DNA of 32,070 nt from Candidatus Microgenomates bacterium (GCA_025451195.1 JANWKV010000035.1:1-32070), one strand, 5' to 3'; positions 18,732-28,036 are shown, counted from the first letter of the stretch. The notes: generated by a model not told the origin, from the letters alone. A program made the numbers and translations.

Positions 18732-19996
18732 GAAACAATGTGTGGAGACGGCAACGGAACAATAAATTTACCTTTATATCCCTTTTGCTTCAATTTTGGA
18801 ATTAGTTCTTTTGCGATATGCCAAGAAAAAAGTAAAGTATAATCCGGTTGATTAGAAATATATGTATCTTCTTCAAAAACTGGAATAAGTGTTCCTGGGA
18901 TATATTTTCCAATCTTATAAGAACCTTTTGCTTCCAATGCGCATGTAACAATATCGCTGTCAAGTCCTACATAGTTAATTAAGGTACTTCCCCTGGCTGG
19001 AGCACCAATTCCATAGATTATTTGCTTTTTTTTCTTTATTCCATAAAGCAATTGATAGAGTTTAAGTTTAGATAAAAAAACATTATTTTTGAATTGTTCA
19101 AAATGCTTTATATTTGTTACTGTTTTCCTTTCCTTAGATAAAATATCTTTTACGTTTTTATCAATCTTGTATGCACCTTTTTTTGCTGCATATACTCGAA
19201 TTGATCCTCCGTGTGGAGGAATTTCTTTCGCAAAAAATATTTCGAGTCCATGCATTCTCAACAAATATTGAAGACTATGCAAAGAGTAATAACGCAAATG
19301 CTCATGATAGATAGTGTCATACTGGACTGTTTTAATAAGTGAAGGAAGATAATGTGATTCCGAAATAAAAACACCTTCTATTGAAAGTATCTTTTTTATA
19401 TTTTTGATAACACCATGAACTTCTTCTATGTGAGCAAATACATTTGTAGCTGTAATAATCTTTGCTTTTCCATAGTCTTTTAATATTTTTTTTGCTATTT
19501 TTTCGTCAAAATAGCTAATAATTGTTGGAATTCCCCTTTTAATAGCTAAATTTCCAATTTTTTCTGGTGTGATTCCTAAGACTTTATAATTATCTTTAAA
19601 GTTTGAAAGCAAATTTCCATCGTTAGATCCTATATCTATTACAAGCGAAGAAGAGTTAAATGAAAATAATTTAGCACACTCTTCAGACAATTCTTTAAAA
19701 TTATCACGTAAGACTTTTGTTGTGCTGCTTGTGTAAGGATAATCTGAAGGAAAAATTATTTTTGGATCAACAATGCATCCGAGTTGGACTAGCTTACACC
19801 TATCACAAAAAAGCATTTGCGCTGGGTAACTTGGCTGTTCTTCCGGAATACTTCCTACTTTTAGAAATTGGTTTACAGGAGGGATATATCCTAAAAAGAT
19901 AATTGATGCTAATTTTGCGTAGCCACAAACCTGACATTTGTTAACAACAACACTTGACCCGGTATTAATTGTTGAAGGAAGTATTGGATAATTCAT
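18728..19996 (-). CDS. NDP-sugar C-methyltransferase-like SAM methyltransferase (Methyltransf_13/Methyltransf_14 architecture)
   Basis: N-terminal CQVCGYAKLASIIFLGYIPPVNQFL...MLFCDRCKLVQLG; VIDIGSNDGNLLSNFK; YHEHLRYYSLHSLQYLLRMHGLEIFFAKEIPPHGGSIRVYA; IYGIGAPARGSTLINYVGL. ATGA overlaps with both neighbours. Confidence 0.9.
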   Translation of the reverse strand: MNYPILPSTINTGSSVVVNKCQVCGYAKLASIIFLGYIPPVNQFLKVGSIPEEQPSYPAQMLFCDRCKLVQLGCIVDPKIIFPSDYPYTSSTTKVLRDNFKELSEECAKLFSFNSSSLVIDIGSNDGNLLSNFKDNYKVLGITPEKIGNLAIKRGIPTIISYFDEKIAKKILKDYGKAKIITATNVFAHIEEVHGVIKNIKKILSIEGVFISESHYLPSLIKTVQYDTIYHEHLRYYSLHSLQYLLRMHGLEIFFAKEIPPHGGSIRVYAAKKGAYKIDKNVKDILSKERKTVTNIKHFEQFKNNVFLSKLKLYQLLYGIKKKKQIIYGIGAPARGSTLINYVGLDSDIVTCALEAKGSYKIGKYIPGTLIPVFEEDTYISNQPDYTLLFSWHIAKELIPKLKQKGYKGKFIVPLPSPHIVS

Positions 19997-20961
19997 TTAT
20001 CAAATATTAGGTTCTTATTGTACCACAGATATGTTTTTGAAAGCCCTTCTAAAATTGAATATTTTGGAGAAAAACCTAAACTAAATAGTTTTGTCATGTT
20101 CGGGCATCTTCTACTTACACTCCCCTTTGGTTTTTTACCAGTAATGATTTCTATTTGTTTATTAATTACTTTAGATAATAAGGAAACTAAACCCTTTATT
20201 GTTATCTCCTCTTCTGTACCAATATTATAAATTTCTTTATTTTTTCCTTTTTTAAGAAGAAGCATAAGTCCTTCCACAAAATCGTCTATATATATAAATG
20301 AACGGGTATCGTTCCCGTTTCCCTGAATAGGTAAGTCTATTATTTTTTTTGATTTGAGATTTAACACTATTATTTTCTTAATAAGTTCAGGGATAACATG
20401 CTCTGTTCCCATATTTGGCCCATATACATTATGGGGTCTAAAAATAACTATCTTTTTGAAAATCTTACTTCCTGCAAAAAGGCTTAGCATCTCGCTTATT
20501 ATTTTCCCACCTGCATATGAATATCTTGGGTTCAATGGATCGGGTATAAAATAGGAAGCAGTTTCTGGAGTTGGAATTATCTTTGGCGTTTGATAAACCT
20601 CAGAACTTGAAGCAAGAAATAATTCCGGTACTTTATTTAATTTTGCTCCATCTAAAATATTTATCATTCCCTTTACACCTACATCCAAAACAAGGTCAGG
20701 ATGTTCGTAAAAGTTTTTTGTTCCATTTACAAAAGCCAAGTGGATAATTATATCTATATCTTCACAAGCTTTTTCAACTTTTTTTTTGTCTCTGATATCT
20801 GCGTAAAAAAATTCTACGTTTTGTAAATTTTTTATGTTCTTCTCTGATCCCCTTGACCCATTATCAAGAACACGTACATAATGATTTTCAGCTACGACAA
20901 GTCTTTTTACAATTGCAGACCCAATAAACCCAGCTCCTCCTGTTACCAAATACCGTTTCAT
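19993..20961 (-). CDS. NAD-dependent epimerase/dehydratase (extended SDR, nucleotide-sugar)
   Basis: YLVTGGAGFIGSAIVKRLV; ASSSEVYQTPKIIPTPE; YSYAGGKIISEML (YxxxK); FRPHNVYGPNMGTEHVIPELIKKI. Confidence 0.9.
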   Translation of the reverse strand: MKRYLVTGGAGFIGSAIVKRLVVAENHYVRVLDNGSRGSEKNIKNLQNVEFFYADIRDKKKVEKACEDIDIIIHLAFVNGTKNFYEHPDLVLDVGVKGMINILDGAKLNKVPELFLASSSEVYQTPKIIPTPETASYFIPDPLNPRYSYAGGKIISEMLSLFAGSKIFKKIVIFRPHNVYGPNMGTEHVIPELIKKIIVLNLKSKKIIDLPIQGNGNDTRSFIYIDDFVEGLMLLLKKGKNKEIYNIGTEEEITIKGLVSLLSKVINKQIEIITGKKPKGSVSRRCPNMTKLFSLGFSPKYSILEGLSKTYLWYNKNLIFDK

Positions 20962-20972
20962 AGATGAAATAG

Positions 20973-20984
20973 ATTATATATAAT
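20973..20984. promoter_or_regulatory. Palindromic divergent -10 region ATTATATATAAT (candidate bidirectional promoter)
   Basis: Perfect 12-nt palindrome giving TATAAT on both strands, in the 48-bp gap between divergent genes starting at 20961(-) and 21010(+). Confidence 0.6.
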
Positions 20985-21009
20985 AGCTCAGGAGAAGTAA
21001 ATTTAATAC

Positions 21010-21888
21010 ATGAAAAAGAAAAATATACTTGTTTTTGGAGGATCAGGAATGCTTGGAACAAGAATAAGAGAACTGTTATCAAATAAATACAATATTTCTT
21101 CTCCATCAAGGAAAGAAGTTGATATTACAAACAGAAATGCTGTAGAAAAATTCCTTGACGCAACAAGTTATAATGCAGTTGTATATGCTGCAGGCGAAAC
21201 CACACAAGTTGGAGCAGGGAAAAATTCCGAGTATGCAATGCAAATTAATTTTAAATCTGCTGAGCACGTTGCTAAATGTCTAAAAAAAATGAATGTTCCC
21301 CTTGTTTACATTTCAACGGATGCGGTTTTTAATGGGATAAAAAAAGAATCCCCTTACAAAGAAACTGACTATGTAAACCCAATAAATTTTTACGGTGAAA
21401 CAAAAGCAAGAGGAGAAAGTGCTGTACTTTCTGCCTCAAACGAAAATGTCGTACTCAGGTTAATCACTCTTTATTCTGCAAATTACGAAAGAAAAACTGA
21501 TTTTGCAAGAAAAACCATTAAAAACTTGATTGAAAACACAAAGTTTTATGGAATATCAGATCAATATTTTAATCCAACCTTTTCAGATGATGCGGTTAAC
21601 GGATTATCAGCTGTTCTTGATAAAAAAATTACAGGAATTCTACATCTTGGATCTACAGATTATCTAACAAATTTTGATTTTTGTGTGATTCTTGCTAAAA
21701 AATTTGGCTACGGTGAACAATTGATTATTTCAATCTCTGTTGAAAAATTCTTTAAAAATGAAAAAATAAAAAGAGGAAAGTTTTGTTGGCTTGACACAAA
21801 AAAAGCACAAAAGCTTTTGGGCAAAAATATTTTACACACAAACGCAAAAAATATAGACAATTTTTTTAACCAATATGAAAATAATTAA
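21010..21888 (+). CDS. RmlD-like SDR (dTDP-4-dehydrorhamnose reductase-like)
   Basis: ILVFGGSGMLGTRIRELLS; VDITNRNAVEKFL; YISTDAVFNGIKKESPYKETDYVNPINFYGETKARGE. Confidence 0.87.
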   Translation: MKKKNILVFGGSGMLGTRIRELLSNKYNISSPSRKEVDITNRNAVEKFLDATSYNAVVYAAGETTQVGAGKNSEYAMQINFKSAEHVAKCLKKMNVPLVYISTDAVFNGIKKESPYKETDYVNPINFYGETKARGESAVLSASNENVVLRLITLYSANYERKTDFARKTIKNLIENTKFYGISDQYFNPTFSDDAVNGLSAVLDKKITGILHLGSTDYLTNFDFCVILAKKFGYGEQLIISISVEKFFKNEKIKRGKFCWLDTKKAQKLLGKNILHTNAKNIDNFFNQYENN

Positions 21889-23434
21889 ATCGTTGAAATT
21901 AAAGTTTTTTAGAAAAAATTTATTTTTATATTTTCTTCTTCCTATAGCTGGGATTTTATCTAGAGTATTTTTTCTTGAAAAAATGCAATCCCATTGGGAT
22001 GGGCCAGATTATACTATTGCAATTCAGCACTATTCATTAAAGAATTTTACCCCATCTCCTCCAGGCTACCCTTTATATATTGCTTTAGGGAAATTTTTTT
22101 CTTTCTTTACCAGCAACCCGCATTTGGCAATCCTTCTTGTAAGCGCACTATTTGCAGGGATTGGCTCAATTATATTTTTTAAAGTAGGGGAAATTATTTT
22201 CAACAAAACTGTTGGAATAATTGCATCTGTAGTATTTCTTACTTCCCCCACATTGTATTTTTTTGGCATTACAGCTAATCCCTATGGTATTTTACCAACA
22301 ACAGCTTCACTTCTAGCAATTATTGTGTATTTGATAGTATTAAGAAAAGAGAATTATGGATTTTTGCTTGGAATTGTTTTATCTTTTGCAATAGGGGTTA
22401 GACCTCAGGACGCAATGTTTCTTTTACCTTTAGCTATTTATGGATTTATTTATTTACCAAAAAAGGATAAAACCCTGGCAATTATTGGATTTTTGGGTTC
22501 ATTTTTAGTTTGGTTTATTCCATTTATGAACCTTGTTGGGGGTATTAATGAGTATCTAAGGCTTATTTTGCCTTTTTTTCAAGACCAAGCAAAGCCCAGT
22601 TTTTCGATTGCAAGATTTGAATACATCTTACCCATTTTAATAAAAGGATTTTCCTTAACACTTGGTCTTTTTGGTATTTTTGTTATATATTTTTGCAAAG
22701 TGGTTTTGAAAGCACTAAGAAAACCTAAATATTTAACAAGATCTAGACTAAACTTAATAATTTTATTTCTACTTTGGTTACTCCCTTCTTTTCTATTTAA
22801 CTTATTTATAAGAAGTGATCACGCTGCTCATCAAATGACATATTTGTCTGCACTTATTTTTTTATCTTCTTATGCAATGTGGAAATCATCTCAAAAATAC
22901 AAAGTAATTTTATTTGGATTGGTAGTATTTTTAAGTCTTTTTAATCTTTATACTTTTTTTAGAAACAGAGACCCACAAATGGTAAAACCTTATGTTTCAC
23001 AGTCGTACCACTATTCAGAAATTGTTAAAAACAATATTCGCCTTTCTGCAATTATTTCTTATATAAAAAGGAATTATTCAGTAAAAACTACATTGATTGA
23101 AACAGATCCGGAAATTTTTAGACCTGTTACATATTACTTAACCAATTTCAATATTTACGCCTATTCTTCATTAGACACAAACAGTCCAATTATTACAAAT
23201 ACTGTACATTTTAGTTACCATTGGAATTATAAGTTAACCGTTGATAAAACGCACTCATTGTTTATCCCAAAAAACATAACAACAATTATTATCATTCCAA
23301 ATAATAAAAACTACTCATTTAAAAATATTTACGTCGAGAAGGTTTATCTTAGTGCAAATGCGTTTATTTACAAATTTGATGTTAAAGCAACAGATAAATA
23401 TTTCCTGTCTGTCCATAAAATTGTAAGAGAATAA
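21875..23434 (+). CDS. GT-C/PMT-like multi-span membrane glycosyltransferase
   Basis: AGILSRVFFLEKMQSHWDGPDYTIAIQHYSLKNFTPSPPGYPLYIALGKFFSFF plus about 10 hydrophobic helices and a C-terminal soluble domain. Confidence 0.8.
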   Translation: MKIIKSLKLKFFRKNLFLYFLLPIAGILSRVFFLEKMQSHWDGPDYTIAIQHYSLKNFTPSPPGYPLYIALGKFFSFFTSNPHLAILLVSALFAGIGSIIFFKVGEIIFNKTVGIIASVVFLTSPTLYFFGITANPYGILPTTASLLAIIVYLIVLRKENYGFLLGIVLSFAIGVRPQDAMFLLPLAIYGFIYLPKKDKTLAIIGFLGSFLVWFIPFMNLVGGINEYLRLILPFFQDQAKPSFSIARFEYILPILIKGFSLTLGLFGIFVIYFCKVVLKALRKPKYLTRSRLNLIILFLLWLLPSFLFNLFIRSDHAAHQMTYLSALIFLSSYAMWKSSQKYKVILFGLVVFLSLFNLYTFFRNRDPQMVKPYVSQSYHYSEIVKNNIRLSAIISYIKRNYSVKTTLIETDPEIFRPVTYYLTNFNIYAYSSLDTNSPIITNTVHFSYHWNYKLTVDKTHSLFIPKNITTIIIIPNNKNYSFKNIYVEKVYLSANAFIYKFDVKATDKYFLSVHKIVRE

Positions 23435-23444
23435 AATCTTGATA

Positions 23445-23474
23445 TTGCAATTACCCACACAAGTTATCTATAAT
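23445..23474 (+). promoter_or_regulatory. Sigma70-type promoter TTGCAA-N18-TATAAT upstream of the WecC-like gene
   Basis: TTGCAA 23445-23450, TATAAT 23469-23474, ATG 23508. Confidence 0.6.
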
Positions 23475-23507
23475 CACTCACAAAGAGCTCTAGCTTAGTT
23501 TAAATTT

Positions 23508-24809
23508 ATGGCAGGATTAAAAAAAAGAGTGCCCACGGCATCAGTTATTGGAATTGGAAGAGTAGGTCTCCCTTTTTCGCTTATTTTGGCGGACTCCGGT
23601 ATTAAAGTTTTTGGAATAGGAAGAAATTATGAAAAAATTGAGAAAATAAACAAAGGGCTAATGCCATTTTTGGAAAAAGGAGCTCCTTCACTCCTAAAAA
23701 AACATGTTGGTAAATTTTTTTTTGCATCAACGGATTATTCCAACATAAGCAAAAGTGATTTTATAGTATTAACTCTTGGTACTCCTGTTGATGAGAATAT
23801 GAATCCGGTACTGGATCAAATAGACAATGCTCTGGAAAGTTCAAAGAAATATTTTAAACCCGGACAAACCTTAATCCTTAGAAGTACAATATCTCCTCAA
23901 ACAACTTCCTATGTTGCTTCTTTTATCAATAAGCTTCCTGGTTTAAAAGTCGAAGAAAATTTTTTTCTTGCATTTTGCCCCGAAAGAATTGCGGAAGGAA
24001 AAGCAATAGAAGAAACAAAACAAATTCCACAAATTATTGGAGGAGTGGGTAAGAAAAGCACATATAAAGCTTCTGAATTTTTCAAAAAAATTGGCGTACC
24101 GGTTATTTTATCTAATGATGTTTCCGCAGAGCTTGCAAAACTTTTTACAAATATGTACCGCTATATAAATTTTGCAATTGCTAATGAGTTCATGTTGCTT
24201 GCAAAAAATTATGATCGTGATATTTATGAAATTATAAATCTTGTAAATTATAAATATAAACGTGGAGGCTTATCTATTCCCGGATTAAGTGGAGGACCTT
24301 GTCTTTTTAAGGATGGATTTTTTCTTATTCAAGACCTTCCTTTTGCAGATCTTGTTTCAACAAGTTGGAAAATTAATGAATCAATGCCAATTTTTCTTAC
24401 TAAACAAATAAAAGAACAGACAAAACTGGAAGGAAAAAAAGTTGTAATCTTAGGCCTTGCTTTTAAAGCCGAATCAGACGATATAAGGGAATCCTTAAGT
24501 TTCAAAGTCAGAAAAGCTTTCCTAAGAGAAAGGGCAAATGTATTCTTACATGACCCTTATGTTAAAGAATACAACAATATCCCAATCGAAAAAAATCTAA
24601 AAAAAATCCTAAAGGATGCGGATGTTATATTTATAGCAGCAAATCATAATATTTATAAAAAGTTGAGCTTAGCTATAATTAAGAAATATGTTAAGAAAAA
24701 TTGCATAGTGAGCGATGTATGGAATGTGCTGGGGACCGGAAAGATCGTATATAAAATTAACAATATTGAAGACACAAGGTTTAAAAAAATAAATTTATCT
24801 AAAATCTAA
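23508..24809 (+). CDS. Nucleotide-sugar dehydrogenase, WecC/WbpA-like (UDP-ManNAc / UDP-HexNAc dehydrogenase group)
   Basis: VIGIGRVGLPFSLILADSGIKVFGIGRN; catalytic-Cys motif GGLSIPGLSGGPCLFKDGFFL (WecC-type GGPCLxKD rather than UGD-type GGSCFPKD); VVILGLAFKAESDDIRESLSF. Confidence 0.9.
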   Translation: MAGLKKRVPTASVIGIGRVGLPFSLILADSGIKVFGIGRNYEKIEKINKGLMPFLEKGAPSLLKKHVGKFFFASTDYSNISKSDFIVLTLGTPVDENMNPVLDQIDNALESSKKYFKPGQTLILRSTISPQTTSYVASFINKLPGLKVEENFFLAFCPERIAEGKAIEETKQIPQIIGGVGKKSTYKASEFFKKIGVPVILSNDVSAELAKLFTNMYRYINFAIANEFMLLAKNYDRDIYEIINLVNYKYKRGGLSIPGLSGGPCLFKDGFFLIQDLPFADLVSTSWKINESMPIFLTKQIKEQTKLEGKKVVILGLAFKAESDDIRESLSFKVRKAFLRERANVFLHDPYVKEYNNIPIEKNLKKILKDADVIFIAANHNIYKKLSLAIIKKYVKKNCIVSDVWNVLGTGKIVYKINNIEDTRFKKINLSKI

Positions 24810-25506
24810 AACCAAGTTTTATAATTGTTGTCAAGAAATTAAAACCGTCTATTAAAGGTATCAAATTAGATTTGCCTGTGTTTCTTGCTTTATATGTAAT
24901 CGGAACATTTTTAATTTTATAGCCCTTTTGAGCAGCTTTTATTACTTCCTCTGCTTCATATCCGTAATCACTAACTTGTATATTTATATCTTTTAAGACA
25001 CTTGTTTTAAATGCTTTAAAACCCGCGAGAACATCTGTAACCCTTTGTCCGCAAAAAAGGGACGTAACAAAAGAAAGACACAAGATACCAAATCTTCTAA
25101 ATTTTGTTACAGAACCTCCTTCTACTTTTGAACCTTTTTCATATCTTGTTGCAAGCGTTACATCATATCCGTTTTGTAGGGGTTTAATCATTTTAGGAAT
25201 ATCAAACGGCATAAATTGGTAATCTGCGTCCAGCTGAACTGTATATTCCCCTTTTACAAACTTCATAGCTTTTCTGAGGGCCGCTCCTTTACCCTGCCAT
25301 TTACCGGTTTGAATTACGCTTACATTTAATTTTTTTGCAACCTTTGCGGTATTATCTGTTGTTTTACTGTCTAAAATTACCAATATTTGAAGATTGTAGA
25401 ATTTTTTTAACTTAAAACACTCTTTTAATGTTTTACTAATTATTTTTTCCTCGTTTAGTGCGGCAATTGTTATTGTAATAAACGGCTTCTTTAATGTTTG
25501 CTTCAT
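24799..25506 (-). CDS. Glycosyltransferase family 2 (dolichol-phosphate-mannose-synthase-like, no C-terminal TM)
   Basis: FITITIAALNEEKIISKTLKECFKLKKFYNLQILVILDSKTTDNTAKVAKKL...GKGAALRKAMKFVKGEYTVQLDADYQFMPFDIPKMIKPL. Confidence 0.87.
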   Translation of the reverse strand: MKQTLKKPFITITIAALNEEKIISKTLKECFKLKKFYNLQILVILDSKTTDNTAKVAKKLNVSVIQTGKWQGKGAALRKAMKFVKGEYTVQLDADYQFMPFDIPKMIKPLQNGYDVTLATRYEKGSKVEGGSVTKFRRFGILCLSFVTSLFCGQRVTDVLAGFKAFKTSVLKDINIQVSDYGYEAEEVIKAAQKGYKIKNVPITYKARNTGKSNLIPLIDGFNFLTTIIKLGFRF

Positions 25507-25518
25507 ATCAGACTTTGA

Positions 25519-25534
25519 TATAATCGGGATTATA
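25519..25534. promoter_or_regulatory. Inverted-repeat divergent -10 region TATAATC-GG-GATTATA (candidate bidirectional promoter)
   Basis: 7-bp perfect inverted repeat with 2-nt spacer giving TATAAT on both strands, in the 41-bp gap between divergent genes starting at 25506(-) and 25548(+). Confidence 0.6.
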
Positions 25535-25547
25535 ACACACTTAAAAT

Positions 25548-25982
25548 ATGATAATCGCTAAAAAATCATTATTGCTTCTTTTATTTATTTGTCTAACATT
25601 GTGGACATTTATTTCCGTAATAAGAAGTTTTTATAGTTTATCAAAAGTTTTTACAGAGGAAAAAAAATGGATTTTCATGAATGATTATCAAAAAAGAAGT
25701 AATTTGTACGGCGATATTTATCAAATTTATAACTCTTTAAATGAAGAAACTTTAAATACAGATAACATCTACCTTGTCACAAATGATGGTAAATCGTTTT
25801 TTCTTCTTAGATATCTTTTATATCCAAAGAAAATACTCTGGTTTACTTCCATTGAGAAAATACCACTAAACCAGCATGAACTTCTTTTAATATACCATGA
25901 TAAACCGCTCGACAAAAAAAAATTTAAATTGATTGATTCATTTGGAAAAGGGAAAGAATCGGCTTATTTATATAAATTATGA
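25548..25982 (+). CDS. Small single-TM protein with predicted extracytoplasmic domain; resembles a detached GT-C C-terminal ectodomain
   Basis: 144 aa; N-terminal TM MIIAKKSLLLLLFICLTLWTFISVI. The C-terminus HELLLIYHDKPLDKKKFKLIDSFGKGKESAYLYKL has the same terminal pattern as neighbouring GT-C proteins. ATGA overlap with the next gene. Confidence 0.7.
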   Translation: MIIAKKSLLLLLFICLTLWTFISVIRSFYSLSKVFTEEKKWIFMNDYQKRSNLYGDIYQIYNSLNEETLNTDNIYLVTNDGKSFFLLRYLLYPKKILWFTSIEKIPLNQHELLLIYHDKPLDKKKFKLIDSFGKGKESAYLYKL

Positions 25983-27280
25983 GTTTCTTAATTGTTCTCT
26001 TGATTATAATATTTTTGTTTATGATTGGGATCTCGGTAATTAATCTTTTTGATCTAACCCCCTCCTACACAATTAAAGAAAGGCTTCCTTTTGCATACGG
26101 TCTTGGCGTGGGACTTATCTCGTTTCAGATGCTTATTTACTCTCTTTTTAAAATTCAATGGACAAGTTTGGGACTTGTTTTACCCTGGATGATTCTTATT
26201 TTTGTAAGTATAAAAAGAAAAAAACTTTTAATGCCAAAAAAGAGTTTCTTTTCTTTTCCGAAAGGTTTTAGGAACAAGTTGTTAATTGCAGGTATCTTTT
26301 TAACCGTGATATTTGTGATTTTTGAAGCACTTCTTAGACCATTGTCTGCCTGGGATGGTTGGGCGAATTGGTTTATTGGAGGAAAAGCATTTTTTTTAGC
26401 AAAGGGAATTGACATAAATTATATAAATTATGCCAATAATTCCACACAACCCTTAATACATTTACTTTTAGCTTTTTCATTTACTATGCTTGGTAAGGTT
26501 GATGACCATGCCACACTTCTGTTATTTACCTCATTTTACATTTCTCTTATTGGTATGATTTTTATAGCTGTACGTAAATTGTTTTCAACTCGACTTGCGC
26601 TACTCTTTACCTTTCTTTTTGCAACCTTGGAAAATGTTATCAGACATTCAGGAAGATACGACGTGGGACATGCAGATTTACCTCTGGGTTACATATTCTT
26701 TTCCTCAGCACTTCTTTTATCCTTGTTTATTAAAGAAAAATCTTCTAAAGTTTTCATTTTGTACAATGTATTTCTTCTTATTGGTGCGTTAACAAAATCC
26801 GAAGGATTAGCTTTTTACGCAATTTCTCAAATTGTTGCAATAATTTACTTAATTAAAGAAAAAAAATGGAGATATTTTCCTTTTCTTTTAATAAGTCTAA
26901 TTCCCTTGGCCGGTTGGGAGTTATTTAATATTATATTTCACTTACCTACCAATCCGTTTCTTACAAAACACATCAACTTAACTCGAGTGCCATTAGTAGC
27001 TTTTAAAATGTCCATGGAATTTTTTGATATCAACAGATGGAATTTTTTGTGGATTTGTTTTATTTTTAGCTTTATATTCTTAGCCATTCGTAAAAAGCTA
27101 TCTGTTATTACTCTTCTTTGTATTCTCCAATTAGGAGTATATTTTTTCATTTATCTTTCCACACCAATAGACCCGGCAGTTCATATTGCAGGATCTTTTG
27201 ATAGACTTCTTTTACACCTTACTCCCTTTGCAATTTATACAATAGCTTTTGTTATTTCACTCAAACCTAAAATAGAGTAA
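25979..27280 (+). CDS. GT-C/PMT-like multi-span membrane protein lacking a C-terminal soluble domain
   Basis: 433 aa; first-loop RPLSAWDGWANWFIGGKAFFLAKGIDINYINYANNSTQPLIHLLLAFSFTMLG; many TMs; ends FAIYTIAFVISLKPKIE directly after the last TM. Confidence 0.78.
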   Translation: MSFLIVLLIIIFLFMIGISVINLFDLTPSYTIKERLPFAYGLGVGLISFQMLIYSLFKIQWTSLGLVLPWMILIFVSIKRKKLLMPKKSFFSFPKGFRNKLLIAGIFLTVIFVIFEALLRPLSAWDGWANWFIGGKAFFLAKGIDINYINYANNSTQPLIHLLLAFSFTMLGKVDDHATLLLFTSFYISLIGMIFIAVRKLFSTRLALLFTFLFATLENVIRHSGRYDVGHADLPLGYIFFSSALLLSLFIKEKSSKVFILYNVFLLIGALTKSEGLAFYAISQIVAIIYLIKEKKWRYFPFLLISLIPLAGWELFNIIFHLPTNPFLTKHINLTRVPLVAFKMSMEFFDINRWNFLWICFIFSFIFLAIRKKLSVITLLCILQLGVYFFIYLSTPIDPAVHIAGSFDRLLLHLTPFAIYTIAFVISLKPKIE

Positions 27281-27289
27281 AATCAATCT

Positions 27290-28036
27290 ATGACAATTTC
27301 TGCTGTTGTTCTTGCCAAAAATGAAGAAAATAATATTGTGGATTGCCTGGAAAACCTTTCCTGGTGTGATGAAATTCTCGTCATAGACGATAATTCAACT
27401 GACAAAACATTAGAACTTGCAAAAAAACACAAAGCAAAAGTAATAAAACATTCTTTAAACAAAGACTTCTCCCAACAAAGAAACTATGCGCTAAAGGTTG
27501 CAACAGGTGATTGGATTTTTTTTGTAGATGCAGACGAAAGAGTATCGCCAGTTTTAAGAGACGAAATTATACAAACAATAAAAAATAATCCAAGAGAAGA
27601 TAGCTTTTATATAAAACGAGACGACGTCTTATGGGGAAGACTTTTAAAATATGGTGAAACGGGAAACACATATATTATTAGATTGGTCAAAAAAGAAAGT
27701 GGCGTATGGGCCGGAAAAGTCCACGAGGTCTGGGTTGGTAAAAGCAAAGCAGGAGAGCTGACAAATGTATTATTACATTTTCCCCATGTTACAATCAGCG
27801 AATTTTTAAAAGACATCAATTTTTATAGTACAATAAGAGCCAACGAACTTTTTGGTCAAGGAAAAAAAACGAACTGGTTTTTTATAGTTGCCTATCCTAA
27901 GGCAAAATTTATTCAAAATTATTTTCTAAGACTTGGATTTTTAGATGGCACCCAAGGACTTCTGCTCGCGCTTTTTATGAGTCTTCATTCTTTTTTGGTA
28001 AGAGGAAAGCTTTGGCTTTTATGGCAAAAAAAATAA
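27290..28036 (+). CDS. Glycosyltransferase family 2 (LPS core beta-glucosyltransferase WaaE/KdtX-like)
   Basis: MTISAVVLAKNEENNIVDCLENLSWCDEILVIDDNSTDKTLELAKKHKAKVI...FSQQRNYALKVATGDWIFFVDADERVSP. Confidence 0.88.
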   Translation: MTISAVVLAKNEENNIVDCLENLSWCDEILVIDDNSTDKTLELAKKHKAKVIKHSLNKDFSQQRNYALKVATGDWIFFVDADERVSPVLRDEIIQTIKNNPREDSFYIKRDDVLWGRLLKYGETGNTYIIRLVKKESGVWAGKVHEVWVGKSKAGELTNVLLHFPHVTISEFLKDINFYSTIRANELFGQGKKTNWFFIVAYPKAKFIQNYFLRLGFLDGTQGLLLALFMSLHSFLVRGKLWLLWQKK

